DNA from: Clostridia bacterium
Lineage (GTDB): Bacteria; Bacillota; Clostridia; Christensenellales; Aristaeellaceae
Direction of reading: 5' to 3'
NCBI GenBank assembly: GCA_017463245.1
Contig: JAFTPN010000085.1
Span: forward strand, 1-51,945
DNA length: 51,945 nucleotides
The notes below the pieces were generated by a model. That model made no database searches. It saw nothing but the letters and a program-made list of their open reading frames with translations, and was not told the origin of the DNA. Shown in pieces: positions 8,138 through 15,857 of the stretch. Position 1 is the first letter of the stretch. Each line of letters begins with the position of its first letter. Position numbers and translations under genes: made by a program.

Positions 8138-9427
8138 TCAGGCGTTCCCCACAGCGCTGAAGCCCTTCTCCAGATCGGCAATGATATCATCGATGTGCTC
8201 TGTGCCGATGGACAGGCGGATGGTGTTGGGCTTGATGCCCTGATCCTCCAGCTCATCCGCACTCAGCTGGGAGTGGGTGGTGGTGGCGGGATGGATCACC
8301 AGACTCTTCACATCCGCCACATTTGCCAGCAGGGAGAAGATCTCCAGACTGTCGATGAACTGATGCGCCTCGGCCTGACCGCCCTTGATCTCGAAGGTGA
8401 AGATGGAGCCGCCGCCATTGGGGAAGTATTTCTGATACAGCGCATGGTCGGGATGATCCGGCAGAGAGGGATGGTTCACCTTCTCCACCTGCGGATGCCC
8501 GGCGAGGAATTCCACGACCTTTTTGGTGTTCTCCGCATGGCGCTCCAGGCGCAGGGACAGGGTCTCCACACCCTGCAGCAGCAGGAAGGCATTGAACGGA
8601 GAGATGGCAGCGCCGGTATCGCGCAGGAGGATCGCGCGGATGTAGGTGACGAAGGCCGCCGGGCCAGCCGCATCCACGAAGGATACGCCGTGATAGCTGG
8701 GGTTCGCCTCGGCGATGGGGGCATACTTGCCGCTCTTCTTCCAGTCGAATTTGCCGGAATCCACGATCACGCCGCCCAGCGTGGTGCCGTGGCCGCCGAT
8801 GAACTTGGTGGCTGAGTGCACCACGATATCAGCGCCGTGTTCGATGGGGCGGATCAGGTAAGGGGTGCCGAAGGTGTTGTCGATGACCAGCGGCAGGCCG
8901 TGCCGGTGGGCGATTTCGGCAATTGCGTCGATATCCGGAATATCGGAATTGGGATTGCCCAGCGTCTCAAGGTATACTGCCTTGGTATTGGGCTGGATGG
9001 CGGCTTCCACCTCGGCCAGGTTGTGCGCATCCACAAAGGTGGCGCTGATGCCGTAGAGGGGCAGGGTGTTAGACAGCAGGTTGTAGCTGCCGCCGTAGAT
9101 GGTCTTCTGCGCCACGATGTGATCGCCATTCTGGGCCAGCGCCTGAATGGTATAGCTGATCGCCGCTGCACCGGAGGCTACCGCCAGCGCCGCCACGCCG
9201 CCCTCCAGGGCTGCAATGCGCTTCTCCAGCACGTCCTGGGTGGAGTTAGTGAGTCGGCCATAGATATTGCCGGAATCCGCCAGCCCAAAGCGGGCAGCGG
9301 CGTGGGCAGAATTACGGAATACATAGGAAGTGGTCTGATAAATGGGTACTGCACGGGAATCAGTGGCGGGATCGGGCTGTTCCTGACCAACGTGAAGCTG
9401 GAGGGTCTCAAACTTGTAGTTGCTCAT
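8138..9427 (-). CDS. metY: O-acetylhomoserine sulfhydrylase (MetY)
   Basis: A 429-residue PLP enzyme of the Cys/Met metabolism family that turns O-acetylhomoserine and sulfide or methanethiol into homocysteine or methionine. It carries [16 protein letters not shown], the aspartate/PLP region [11 protein letters not shown], the PLP-lysine motif [12 protein letters not shown], and the C-terminal [10 protein letters not shown] and SIGTEH motifs. The roughly 430-residue length favours MetY over the shorter MetB/MetC (about 390). It lies between the ABC binding-protein gene and the ECF S component, with a structured 162-base gap upstream. With cysK it links sulfide to both cysteine and homocysteine. 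Confidence 0.93.
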   Translation of the reverse strand: MSNYKFETLQLHVGQEQPDPATDSRAVPIYQTTSYVFRNSAHAAARFGLADSGNIYGRLTNSTQDVLEKRIAALEGGVAALAVASGAAAISYTIQALAQNGDHIVAQKTIYGGSYNLLSNTLPLYGISATFVDAHNLAEVEAAIQPNTKAVYLETLGNPNSDIPDIDAIAEIAHRHGLPLVIDNTFGTPYLIRPIEHGADIVVHSATKFIGGHGTTLGGVIVDSGKFDWKKSGKYAPIAEANPSYHGVSFVDAAGPAAFVTYIRAILLRDTGAAISPFNAFLLLQGVETLSLRLERHAENTKKVVEFLAGHPQVEKVNHPSLPDHPDHALYQKYFPNGGGSIFTFEIKGGQAEAHQFIDSLEIFSLLANVADVKSLVIHPATTTHSQLSADELEDQGIKPNTIRLSIGTEHIDDIIADLEKGFSAVGNA

Positions 9428-9589
9428 GTGCTTAGCCTCTTTTCTGTATTTTCATCATTTTTATCGGCCATCACCGAGACAAGCTCGGCGCTGGCTACAC
9501 TTCGGCCAACGCAAGCGTTGACCTCGTTAGTCGGGGCGAAATGCCCCTCCCTTTTTATTAGGAAAGGTTTTTACCGGAGCTGTATTCTC
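9428..9589 (-). other. structured leader or spacer upstream of metY
   Basis: On the minus strand this gap holds a GGGGCATTTCGCCCC hairpin, CAACGCTTGCGTTG, and CCGAGCTTGTCTCGG nested inside a GCCA/TGGC stem. No terminator T-run and no SAM-box consensus is seen. It could stabilise the binding-protein mRNA end or regulate metY. Confidence 0.4.
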
Positions 9590-10423
9590 TTATTCAGCGG
9601 TGATCACGCCGCCCTCGACAACGAGGCTGTCAGGATTGACCGCGTCGCCGTAGACGTCCTTGAGCGTGGCCTCGAAGTCCGCATGGAAGAACTGCTCGGA
9701 GGCCAGCGCCTCGATCTCGCTGTTGATGTAGGCCAGCACGCTCTCATTGCCCTTCTGCACGGCGGGAGCGATGCTGTCCAGGCTGCCCAGGGTCTCGATG
9801 CCCACGGTGAAGCCGGGATTCTCCAGCGCCCAGGCCAGCACCTCGGTGTTGTCGGTGGAAAGGGCGTCGCCGCGGCCATCCAGCAGGGCGTTGAAGGCCT
9901 CGGTGTAGGTGTCGAACTTCAGCAGCTTGACCTCGGGATGATTGTTGGTGAAGTAGGTCTCAGCCGTGGTACCCTTGGACACGATCAGCGTCTTGTCTGC
10001 CAGCTGGGTCACATCGGTGATCAGCGCGCCGTCGGGGGAAACAACGCCCAGGGCTACCTTCATGTAGGGCAGGGCGAAGTCAACGACCTCGGCGCGCTCC
10101 GGGGTGACGGTAAAGTTGGCGAGGATGATATCCACCTTTGCGCTGGTCAGGAATTCCACACGGTTGGGCGCGTCCACGGAGACCAGTTCCAGCTCCACGC
10201 CCAGGTCAGCCGCCAGGCGGCGGGCGAAGTACACATCGTAACCCTGATACTCACCGTTTTCATCAACGTAGCCAAAGGGCTTCTTGTCGGAGAACACGCC
10301 GATGGTCAGCTTGCCGCTTTCCTTGATCTCATCCAGCGTGCGGGCGGTAGAGTCGGCAAAGGCAGGAACGGTCAACAGAGCCAGAGACAAAACCAGAGCA
10401 AAGATACGAACGATACGCTTCAT
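9590..10423 (-). CDS. Polar amino acid ABC transporter, substrate-binding protein
   Basis: A 277-residue secreted protein. It has an N-terminal signal peptide (MKRIVRIFALVLSLALL, cleavage near AFA-D) without a lipobox Cys. The family-3 solute-binding fold follows: KLTIGVFSDKKPFGYVDENG, GYDVYFARRLA, DIILANFTVTPERAEVVDFA and later TTAETYF. The ATG at 10423 follows AAGGA. It pairs with the two permeases and the ATPase encoded upstream, but is expressed from its own promoter with a long leader containing a Cys-rich peptide and a terminator. This argues for cystine/cysteine or a related sulfur amino acid as substrate, an inference from regulation and from metY-cysK nearby. Confidence 0.9.
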   Translation of the reverse strand: MKRIVRIFALVLSLALLTVPAFADSTARTLDEIKESGKLTIGVFSDKKPFGYVDENGEYQGYDVYFARRLAADLGVELELVSVDAPNRVEFLTSAKVDIILANFTVTPERAEVVDFALPYMKVALGVVSPDGALITDVTQLADKTLIVSKGTTAETYFTNNHPEVKLLKFDTYTEAFNALLDGRGDALSTDNTEVLAWALENPGFTVGIETLGSLDSIAPAVQKGNESVLAYINSEIEALASEQFFHADFEATLKDVYGDAVNPDSLVVEGGVITAE

Positions 10424-10575
10424 AATGAAATCCTTCTTTCTGTTTAATGTGATTTGGTCAGCCATAGGAATATGCAGCACTTCAGCATCACATTCGACAG
10501 ACATCCGTTGCACGGGTAAAGCTCCTCACCCGGTTCAGCATCGAACCACCTCTTTCCTGAAAGAGTCCAGCTGTT
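10424..10575 (-). other. structured 5' region of binding-protein mRNA, downstream of the attenuator
   Basis: After the terminator, successive stems can be drawn on the minus strand: CTCTTTC/GAAAGAG, GGTTC/GAACC, GGGT/ACCC, and AATGTGAT/ATCACATT enclosing the last 50 bases before the ribosome-binding site. No known riboswitch consensus (SAM-I, T-box, cobalamin, lysine) fits. It may be an unrecognised cis-regulator or only folded spacer. Confidence 0.35.
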
Positions 10576-10582
10576 TGGATAC

Positions 10583-10617
10583 AAAAAAGCGGAATGGACA
10601 TCTTCTGTCCACCCCGC
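10583..10617 (-). terminator. Rho-independent terminator in the leader of the binding-protein gene (attenuator)
   Basis: On the minus strand GCGGGGTGGACA pairs with TGTCCATTCCGC around GAAGA, followed by TTTTTT. It lies 28 bases after the stop of the Cys-rich leader peptide and before the binding-protein gene. It can therefore act as an attenuator and also stop transcripts coming from the ATPase gene. Confidence 0.85.
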
Positions 10618-10644
10618 TGCAGCTGTTATCGCCAGCATCTATAT

Positions 10645-10731
10645 TTAGATGCAATGCCGATAAACACCTCGCTGAGACAGACAGCAGGCGCGCCACATAC
10701 ACATACACATCATGGAAGCACGGTTCGTCAT
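10645..10731 (-). CDS. Cys/Met-rich leader peptide
   Basis: A 28-codon ORF with a strong AAAGGAG nine bases before ATG. It starts MTNRASMMCMCMWRACC and has five Cys and five Met in total, with four Cys within nine codons. The end of the ORF overlaps a hairpin (TTATCG and GCATCT pairing with AGATGC and CGATAA around AAATAT), and a terminator follows. This is the layout of ribosome-mediated attenuation: stalling at Cys (or Met) codons would change which hairpin forms. The consensus promoter directly upstream supports expression. The peptide itself probably has no other role. Confidence 0.7.
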   Translation of the reverse strand: MTNRASMMCMCMWRACCLSQRGVYRHCI

Positions 10732-10757
10732 GGCTGTTGTCTCCTTTCGAGTATTCT

Positions 10758-10771
10758 TTGTCTATCGACAT
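10758..10771. promoter_or_regulatory. putative Rrf2-type operator at the binding-protein promoter
   Basis: The minus strand reads ATGTCGATAGACAA here, differing at one position from ATGTCAATAGACAA within the palindrome at 12935-12948. It covers the expected transcription start region. Confidence 0.6.
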
Positions 10772-10776
10772 GGTGT

Positions 10777-10805
10777 ATTATAGTCGATCGTTTCCAGTTT
10801 GTCAA
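10777..10805 (-). promoter_or_regulatory. sigma-A promoter for leader peptide and binding-protein gene
   Basis: -35 TTGACA (10800-10805), 17-base spacer, -10 TATAAT (10777-10782), just downstream of the ATPase stop codon. Confidence 0.88.
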
Positions 10806-10814
10806 TAGGCTTTT

Positions 10815-11561
10815 TTAACTTTTTTTGTAATCAAAGGTGTCAAGGAACTGCTGGGCGCGCTCCGTTTCCGGCTGATGGAAGAATTTCTCCGGCGGGGCCT
10901 GCTCCACGATGTCGCCGCCCTCCAGGAACACGACCCGGTCCGCCACCGCCTCGGCAAAGCGCATTTCATGGGTAACGATGGCCATGGTCACGCCGTCCCG
11001 GGCGAGATCCAGGACAACATTCAGCACTTCCCGCACCATTTCCGGGTCAAGGGCGGCGGTGATCTCATCCAGCAGCAGCATTTCCGGGTGCATCAGCATG
11101 GCACGGACGAGGGCGACACGCTGCTTTTGACCGCCGGAGAGCTGACCGGGCATGGCGTGCGCTTTGTCCTGCAGACCGACCCGGACGAGGAAACGCTCCG
11201 CCTCCTCTGCCACCTCACGGCGGCTCTTGCCCAGCGCCTTGATGGGGCCAAGGAGCAAGTTGGCCATCACGTCCATATGGGGGAACAGATCGTAGCTCTG
11301 GAACACCATGCCGATCCTTTGCCGCACCAGATGGAGCGCCTTCTTCTGCCCGCTGATCCTTTCGCCCCGCAGCAGGATCTCGCCGCTGTCGACCGCCTCA
11401 AGGCCATTGATGCAGCGCAGCAGCGTGGATTTTCCGCATCCGCTGGGGCCGATAATCACCACGACCTCACCCTGCGCAATGCTGAGAGATACGTCCTTCA
11501 GGACGGAGACGCCCTCGAAGGACTTGTGCAGATTCCGGATCTCCAGCAAGGTTTCAGCCAT
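10815..11561 (-). CDS. Polar amino acid ABC transporter, ATP-binding protein
   Basis: A 248-residue ATPase of the GlnQ/HisP type that powers uptake with the two permeases encoded upstream. Walker A GPSGCGKST (about residue 38), Q-loop FQSYDLFPH, signature LSGGQKQR and H-loop VTHE are present. Walker B reads LLLDEITAALDPE, with Ile where most relatives have Pro after the catalytic Glu. ATG 11561 is chosen because GGAG lies nine bases upstream. An earlier in-frame ATG (11576) overlaps the permease stop and is less well placed. Translation is coupled to the permease. Confidence 0.93.
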   Translation of the reverse strand: MAETLLEIRNLHKSFEGVSVLKDVSLSIAQGEVVVIIGPSGCGKSTLLRCINGLEAVDSGEILLRGERISGQKKALHLVRQRIGMVFQSYDLFPHMDVMANLLLGPIKALGKSRREVAEEAERFLVRVGLQDKAHAMPGQLSGGQKQRVALVRAMLMHPEMLLLDEITAALDPEMVREVLNVVLDLARDGVTMAIVTHEMRFAEAVADRVVFLEGGDIVEQAPPEKFFHQPETERAQQFLDTFDYKKS

Positions 11562-11566
11562 ATCGA

Positions 11567-12241
11567 TCAGCTCCATTTCTTTTCCAGCCAGCCCGCCAAG
11601 AGCGAAATGGGCCAGCAGACGATAAAGTACAGGAAGAAAACCACGGCATACAGCCATACGGCAGCCTGCGGCGCATCATAGCGGTTGGCGTCGATGATCT
11701 GCTGCGTCACCTTCAGCACCTCCACCACGCCGATGAGCATCACCAGCGAGGTGGTTTTGATCATCCGCGTCGCCAGATTGATGGACTGGGGGATCAGACG
11801 GCGCAGCGTCTGGGGCAGCAGCACATAGCGAAAGCTCTGCACCTTCGTCAGGCCAAGGGCGGCTGCGCTTTCCCGCTGATGGCGGGGGATGGAGGTCAGT
11901 GCGCCGCGAACCAGGTCGCCCATTTCGCCCGTTCCCCAGAAGGTGAAGACGATCACAGCGGCGGTCTCGGCGCTCATCTGAATATCGAAGGTCTTCGCCA
12001 TGCCGAAGTACACCAGAAACAGCAGCACCAGCTGAGGCACGATGCGGATGGTTTCCAGCCACAGCCTGCATATGGCGCGGATGATAGACGAGCGCAGCGT
12101 CATGATCAGCCCCAGCACCAGCCCCAGCAGCACGGACAGCACGATCGACATCGCGGACAGCTCCAGCGTTACGCCGAGGCCGCCCAGCAGACGTTCCAGA
12201 TTACGTCCCTTCAGCAGGACGGACAGAGCCTGATCCGGCAT
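11567..12241 (-). CDS. Polar amino acid ABC transporter permease (second)
   Basis: A 224-residue membrane protein of the HisM/GlnP family. It has about five helices, an N-terminal GLGVTLELSAMSIVLSVLLG segment and a conserved cytoplasmic coupling loop ESAAALGLTKVQSFRYVLLPQ that contacts the ATPase. The ATG follows AAAGGAGG by seven bases. Its start overlaps the end of the first permease gene by 41 bases, so the pair is translationally coupled and probably forms a heterodimer. Confidence 0.92.
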   Translation of the reverse strand: MPDQALSVLLKGRNLERLLGGLGVTLELSAMSIVLSVLLGLVLGLIMTLRSSIIRAICRLWLETIRIVPQLVLLFLVYFGMAKTFDIQMSAETAAVIVFTFWGTGEMGDLVRGALTSIPRHQRESAAALGLTKVQSFRYVLLPQTLRRLIPQSINLATRMIKTTSLVMLIGVVEVLKVTQQIIDANRYDAPQAAVWLYAVVFFLYFIVCWPISLLAGWLEKKWS

Positions 12242-12881
12242 GGTGCATCCTCCTTTCCAGCAGCGTGAACAGCAGAGAAACGGGCAGCAGGATGACCAGA
12301 TAAGCCGCCACCAGCATCAGCAGCGCCTCGTCTGTTTTGTAATACATACCAATGAGATCCTTCGCCACATACATCAGATCGGCCAGCGCCACGGCAGAAA
12401 ACACACTGGTTTCCTTGATGAGGAAAATCACATTGGCGCAGATGGCTGGAACCGCTGTGGCAAAGGCCTGGGGGAATACGATGTATTGCAGCACCTGCCA
12501 GCGGGTCAGCCCGAGGCATGCGCCGCTTTCGTGCTGGGACTTTTCGACAGCCTCTATGCCGCTGCGCATGGCCTCTGCCATGTATGCGCCGCCCAGAAAG
12601 GTCAATCCCGTGATGGCGCAGGCTTCCGCTGAGAGGCGGATCCCCACCTTCGGCAAACCGAAATAGAGGAAGAACAGCTGCACCAGCAGGGGCGTGTTGC
12701 GCGCCAGCTCGATATACGCCTTTGCGATCTGTCGCAGCACCGGCACCCGGAAGTATCGCGCCATGCAGCACCCGAAGCCCACCAGCAGCGACAATCCGAT
12801 GCCCATCAGCCCGATGGACAGCGTCAGCCCGGCGGCCTCCACATACATGGGCGTAAAGCGATGGATGAAATCCCAATCCAT
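12201..12881 (-). CDS. Polar amino acid ABC transporter permease (first)
   Basis: A 226-residue permease paralogous to the next gene. Hydrophobic helices, IELARNTPLLVQLFFLYFGLP (first 20 residues of which are the family hallmark region) and the EAA coupling loop ESGACLGLTRWQVLQYIVFPQ region fit the HisMQ family. ATG 12881 is chosen because CAGGAGG lies nine bases upstream. The gene is first in the permease-permease-ATPase operon and has a consensus promoter that overlaps a palindromic operator for the divergent Rrf2 regulator. Confidence 0.92.
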   Translation of the reverse strand: MDWDFIHRFTPMYVEAAGLTLSIGLMGIGLSLLVGFGCCMARYFRVPVLRQIAKAYIELARNTPLLVQLFFLYFGLPKVGIRLSAEACAITGLTFLGGAYMAEAMRSGIEAVEKSQHESGACLGLTRWQVLQYIVFPQAFATAVPAICANVIFLIKETSVFSAVALADLMYVAKDLIGMYYKTDEALLMLVAAYLVILLPVSLLFTLLERRMHHAGSGSVRPAEGT

Positions 12882-12912
12882 GGCACGTGACCTCCTGTTC
12901 AGGATAATGGGT

Positions 12913-12941
12913 ATTATATCCACAATTGTCTACTATGTCAA
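12913..12941 (-). promoter_or_regulatory. sigma-A promoter of the ABC transporter operon
   Basis: -35 TTGACA (12936-12941), 17-base spacer, -10 TATAAT (12913-12918) on the minus strand. The -35 box lies inside the palindrome at 12925-12949. Confidence 0.88.
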
Positions 12942-12949
12942 TAGACAAT
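12925..12949. promoter_or_regulatory. palindromic operator, probable Rrf2 binding site
   Basis: ATTGTCTA and TAGACAAT form perfect 8-base arms separated by nine bases. The site covers the -35 box of the transporter operon and lies 72 bases upstream of the Rrf2 start. One half recurs at the binding-protein promoter. Confidence 0.7.
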
Positions 12950-13020
12950 CAAATTTCTTTGTCCCAAACAATTGCAATTCGTCATCGGAGGATGTAAAAT
13001 GGAAGCAGGAGATGATGGAT

Positions 13021-13452
13021 ATGCTGATTTCCACCAAGGGACGCTATGTAACCCGAATGCTGCTGGACATCGCGCAGAACCAGGGGGATGGTTATGTCTC
13101 CATGAAGAGTATCGCCGAGCGGCAGGGGATGTCCAAGAAGTATCTGGAGCAGTTTACTGCCACGCTGGCCAAGGCCGGCCTGCTCGAGATCCGCCGGGGC
13201 AATCAGGGCGGCTACCGTTTGCTGGTCGATCCGGCAGCTATCACGCTGGCCGACATCCTCTACCTGACAGAGGACTCAATGCACGCGGTCGCCTGTCTTG
13301 AGCATACGCCGAACCGCTGCGAAAAGTGCGGATCTTGCATCACGCTGCCCGCCTGGGAAGGGTTGGACAAGGTGGTGCACGAGTACCTCACCTCCGTTAC
13401 GCTGCAAAGTCTGCTTGCGCAGGCGAAGGAGAAGCAAGAGGGCGCTGTGTGA
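13021..13452 (+). CDS. Rrf2-family transcriptional regulator (CymR/IscR-like)
   Basis: A 143-residue winged-helix regulator. It begins MLISTKGRYVTRMLLDIA as is typical for Rrf2 proteins, has the recognition helix region MSKKYLEQFTATLAKAGLLEIRRG and the wing GGYRL. A Cys cluster (CLEHTPNRCEKCGSC, about residue 98) could hold an iron-sulfur cluster or sense cysteine status. ATG 13021 is preferred for its spacing from GCAGGAG; two in-frame ATGs (13012, 13015) lie just before. Divergence from the sulfur amino acid transporter and the shared operator suggest it represses transporter, binding protein and perhaps itself. Confidence 0.9.
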   Translation: MLISTKGRYVTRMLLDIAQNQGDGYVSMKSIAERQGMSKKYLEQFTATLAKAGLLEIRRGNQGGYRLLVDPAAITLADILYLTEDSMHAVACLEHTPNRCEKCGSCITLPAWEGLDKVVHEYLTSVTLQSLLAQAKEKQEGAV

Positions 13453-13771
13453 ATCAAATCGCCAGGCAGAAACAGCAATGATGTCGTATTATCATTGCCC
13501 CTGCGCAAAGCAAAGTGGCACCCGTACCATATACTGGTACAAGGATATGTCCTGAAGTTGAAATGACAAATTTCAATTTGTCCATAAGATGTAAAACGCA
13601 AAAGAAGAAAAAGAGCGTGCTGACTCACCGCCATACAGGCAGTGAATAAGCTCGCTCTTTTTCAGTTCACCCGACGATCCGGATGCTATGCAGTTTCAGC
13701 AGGCGTGGATGTTGTTTATCGCGCACATCCAGCCCATCTGATCGCGACGGACGCGTCTTTCTGCCGCAATC
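13453..13771. other. intergenic region with small hairpins, no gene seen
   Basis: Contains GTACCA/TGGTAC (13521-13537) and GACAAATT/AATTTGTC (13564-13581) hairpins and the terminator at 13608-13662. I see no coding sequence or known RNA. Confidence 0.5.
13608..13662. terminator. bidirectional terminator, also a repeated hairpin (copy 1 of 2)
   Basis: AAAAAGAGCG and CGCTCTTTTT close a long stem between the convergent Rrf2 and SLC13 genes. A related hairpin with the same outer GAGCG and inner CCGCC parts occurs at 47756-47803. Confidence 0.75.
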
Positions 13772-15043
13772 TTACACACCATACAGCAGCCAGATGTAAA
13801 TATACGCAGGAATGATAGCCGCCAGGGTGAAGGGAATGCCGATCTTGAAGAAATCGCCATTCTTCACTTCGTGGCCAGCCTTGCGCAGGATGCCAATGCC
13901 CGTGATGTTGGCCGAGGCGCCGATGGGCGTGCAGTTGCCGCCCAGGGTAGCGCCGGAGAGCAGGCCGAAGTACAGGGGCGTGGGGTCAACGCCCAGGGTG
14001 GCGGCCAGGGAGGCGATCACGGGGATCATGGTGGCCACATAGGGAATGTTGTCGATGAAGGCGGAGATCAGCACGGACGCCCACACGATCACCGTGTAGA
14101 GCAGGAACACATTGCCGCCGCCAGCCTGCGCCAGCAGACCCGCCGCCGCATCAATGACGCCCTGGGCGGAAATGCCGCCGATCATCAGGAACAGACCGAC
14201 CAGCAGGCCGATGGTCTCGAAGTCGATGCCCTTCAGCGGCTCGGTGATGGCGGTGAGGTTCTTCTTTTTGCCATAGTTGTAGATCAGGCCAACCACCAGC
14301 AGGCCGCAGCAGATGAGACCATTGGTGGTGCTGGGCTTGTTGGGGATGAAGGAGGCCAGGATCAGCAGCACGATGGCGCCCACCAGCAGCACGGTGGGAA
14401 CATAGTCCGTCACCTGGGTGCGGGCAGCAGCCTTGGGGATGGGTGCCTTTTCCTTGCGGAAAATGTAATACAGGATCAGCGCGCTGAGCACCGCGCCCAG
14501 CTCCACCGCGAAGAACATGCTGGGCTTGCCCTTGTACCAGAAGAAGTCCATGAAGCTCATGTCCAGGGCAGAACCCAGCATGATGGCCGTGGTATCGCCC
14601 ACCAGGGTGGCAGCGCCCTGCAGGTTGGAGGAAACCGCAATGCCGATGATGAAGGGCACCGGGTTCACCTTCAGTTTTTTGCAGATCTCCATGGCTACGG
14701 GGGCGATCATCAGCACGGTGGCCACATTGTCCACAAAGGCGGAGATCACACCGGCGAAGATGGCCAGCGCCACGGCAGCCCATTGCACGTTCGGCACCTT
14801 TTCCATGATCAGGTCAGCCAGCAGCTCGGGCATGCGGCTTTCGATGAACAGCGCCACCAAGCCCATGGTGCCAGCGATCATCAAAATCACGTTCAGGTCG
14901 ATGGAGGGGAGGATCTCGCCCAGGGGCAGCATGCCGCTGACGATGAAGATCAGCGCGGAGCAAAGGGCGATGTAGGGACGGTATTTGCTGAACACCAGCA
15001 TCAGCACATAGGTAGCAGCGAAGAGGATCAGGGCCGGTATCAT
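13772..15043 (-). CDS. SLC13/ArsB-type (ion transporter superfamily) permease
   Basis: A 423-residue membrane protein with about 11 helices and the internal repeat typical of the IT superfamily: SAFVDNVATVLMIAP in the first half and SAFIDNIPYVATMIP in the second, plus hairpin motifs AVSSNLQGAATLVGD and GATLGGNCTPIGASAN. Relatives move citrate or other dicarboxylates, sulfate, arsenite, or sodium against protons. The substrate cannot be assigned. It starts 80 bases after mntP on the same strand, so it may be in the manganese-riboswitch transcript, which would point to a metal-linked anion such as citrate (inference). Confidence 0.85.
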   Translation of the reverse strand: MIPALILFAATYVLMLVFSKYRPYIALCSALIFIVSGMLPLGEILPSIDLNVILMIAGTMGLVALFIESRMPELLADLIMEKVPNVQWAAVALAIFAGVISAFVDNVATVLMIAPVAMEICKKLKVNPVPFIIGIAVSSNLQGAATLVGDTTAIMLGSALDMSFMDFFWYKGKPSMFFAVELGAVLSALILYYIFRKEKAPIPKAAARTQVTDYVPTVLLVGAIVLLILASFIPNKPSTTNGLICCGLLVVGLIYNYGKKKNLTAITEPLKGIDFETIGLLVGLFLMIGGISAQGVIDAAAGLLAQAGGGNVFLLYTVIVWASVLISAFIDNIPYVATMIPVIASLAATLGVDPTPLYFGLLSGATLGGNCTPIGASANITGIGILRKAGHEVKNGDFFKIGIPFTLAAIIPAYIYIWLLYGV

Positions 15044-15123
15044 GGGTGGTTCATCCTTTCCTGTGCAGAAGAGAGTAAGATTACTGTATCACATGTTGGG
15101 GTGGATGCCAATGGGAAAATCGG

Positions 15124-15687
15124 TCAGCCAAGAATTCCTAGATGCTCCAGGAGAATCTTGCAGCCCATGAGGATCAGCACCGCGCCGCCCAGCAGCTCGG
15201 CCTTGCTCTTGTACTTGGCGCCGAACACATTGCCCACCTTCAGGCCGATGGCGGAAAGGGTGAAGGTGATCACGCCGATGAACAGCACCGCCCACAGGAT
15301 GTTCACCCGCAGGAAGGCGAAGGTGACGCCCATGGCCAGGGCATCGATGCTGGTGGCAATGGCCAGGGTGACCATGGTTTTGAAGGAGAAGGAATCATCC
15401 AGCTGTTCCTCTTCTTTGCTTAGAGCCTCGCGGATCATGTTGCCGCCGATGAAGCCCAGCAGCACAAAGGCGATCCAATGGTCGATGCTGACGATGAAGG
15501 ACTCGAACTGGGTGCCCAGCAGATAGCCGATGAGGGGCATCAGCGCCTGAAAGCCGCCGAAGTATGCGCCTACGCACAGCGAGTGCTTCACCTCGGCCTT
15601 GCGCACGGAAAGCCCCTTGCAAACGGACACGGCGAAGGCGTCCATGCTAAGCCCCACGGCGATGAGAAAGAGTTCCAGCATACCCAT
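15124..15687 (-). CDS. mntP: Manganese efflux pump MntP
   Basis: A 187-residue membrane protein of six helices, the length of MntP (about 185). The repeated family motifs [13 protein letters not shown] (near residue 14) and [15 protein letters not shown] (near residue 110), each with the key Asp, are present. ATG 15687 follows AAGGAGG by eight bases; an in-frame upstream ATG has no such site. A yybP-ykoY manganese riboswitch directly upstream supports the assignment, because it switches expression on when manganese is high, protecting the cell from excess. Confidence 0.96.
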   Translation of the reverse strand: MGMLELFLIAVGLSMDAFAVSVCKGLSVRKAEVKHSLCVGAYFGGFQALMPLIGYLLGTQFESFIVSIDHWIAFVLLGFIGGNMIREALSKEEEQLDDSFSFKTMVTLAIATSIDALAMGVTFAFLRVNILWAVLFIGVITFTLSAIGLKVGNVFGAKYKSKAELLGGAVLILMGCKILLEHLGILG

Positions 15688-15719
15688 GTGTATTTCCTCC
15701 TTAACGGTCATGAAGGACG

Positions 15720-15772
15720 AAAAAAACGAGACTCATCCGTCCTTCGGTACAGAAAGAAACAGATAAGTCTCG
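15720..15772 (-). terminator. expression-platform terminator of the manganese riboswitch
   Basis: CGAGACT pairs with AGTCTCG, followed on the minus strand by TTTTTTT. The 5' strand of the stem is shared with the aptamer, so ligand binding should block termination. Confidence 0.85.
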
Positions 15773-15857
15773 TCGCAATGTACAAAGCCAGGAACGGTTG
15801 TTCCAGAATGTTGACTTCGTCCCGCGGTGAAGCGCCGACTACTCCCTTACGGGGAGT
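15727..15857 (-). ncRNA. yybP-ykoY (manganese) riboswitch
   Basis: On the minus strand the mntP leader contains the conserved elements in order: GGGAGTAG, a GC-rich stem, GTCAACATTC, and GCGACGAGACTTATC, then the terminator. This is the yybP-ykoY consensus, known to bind Mn2+ and to control MntP-type exporters. Confidence 0.92.

Noticed and set aside
10424-10575. SAM-I riboswitch upstream of the binding-protein gene
   Set aside because: AGAGGTGG and later stems superficially resemble the start of an S-box, but the conserved core of SAM-I is missing.
10815-11561. Inactive ABC ATPase because of the Walker B change
   Set aside because: Pro to Ile after the catalytic Glu does not remove a catalytic residue. 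All other motifs are intact.
12972-13301. Overlapping frame with ATG at 12999 behind a good GGAGG
   Set aside because: It is one frame off the Rrf2 protein. The conserved Rrf2 sequence starts at 13021 in the other frame, so this is probably a chance overlap. A regulatory overlap cannot be fully excluded.
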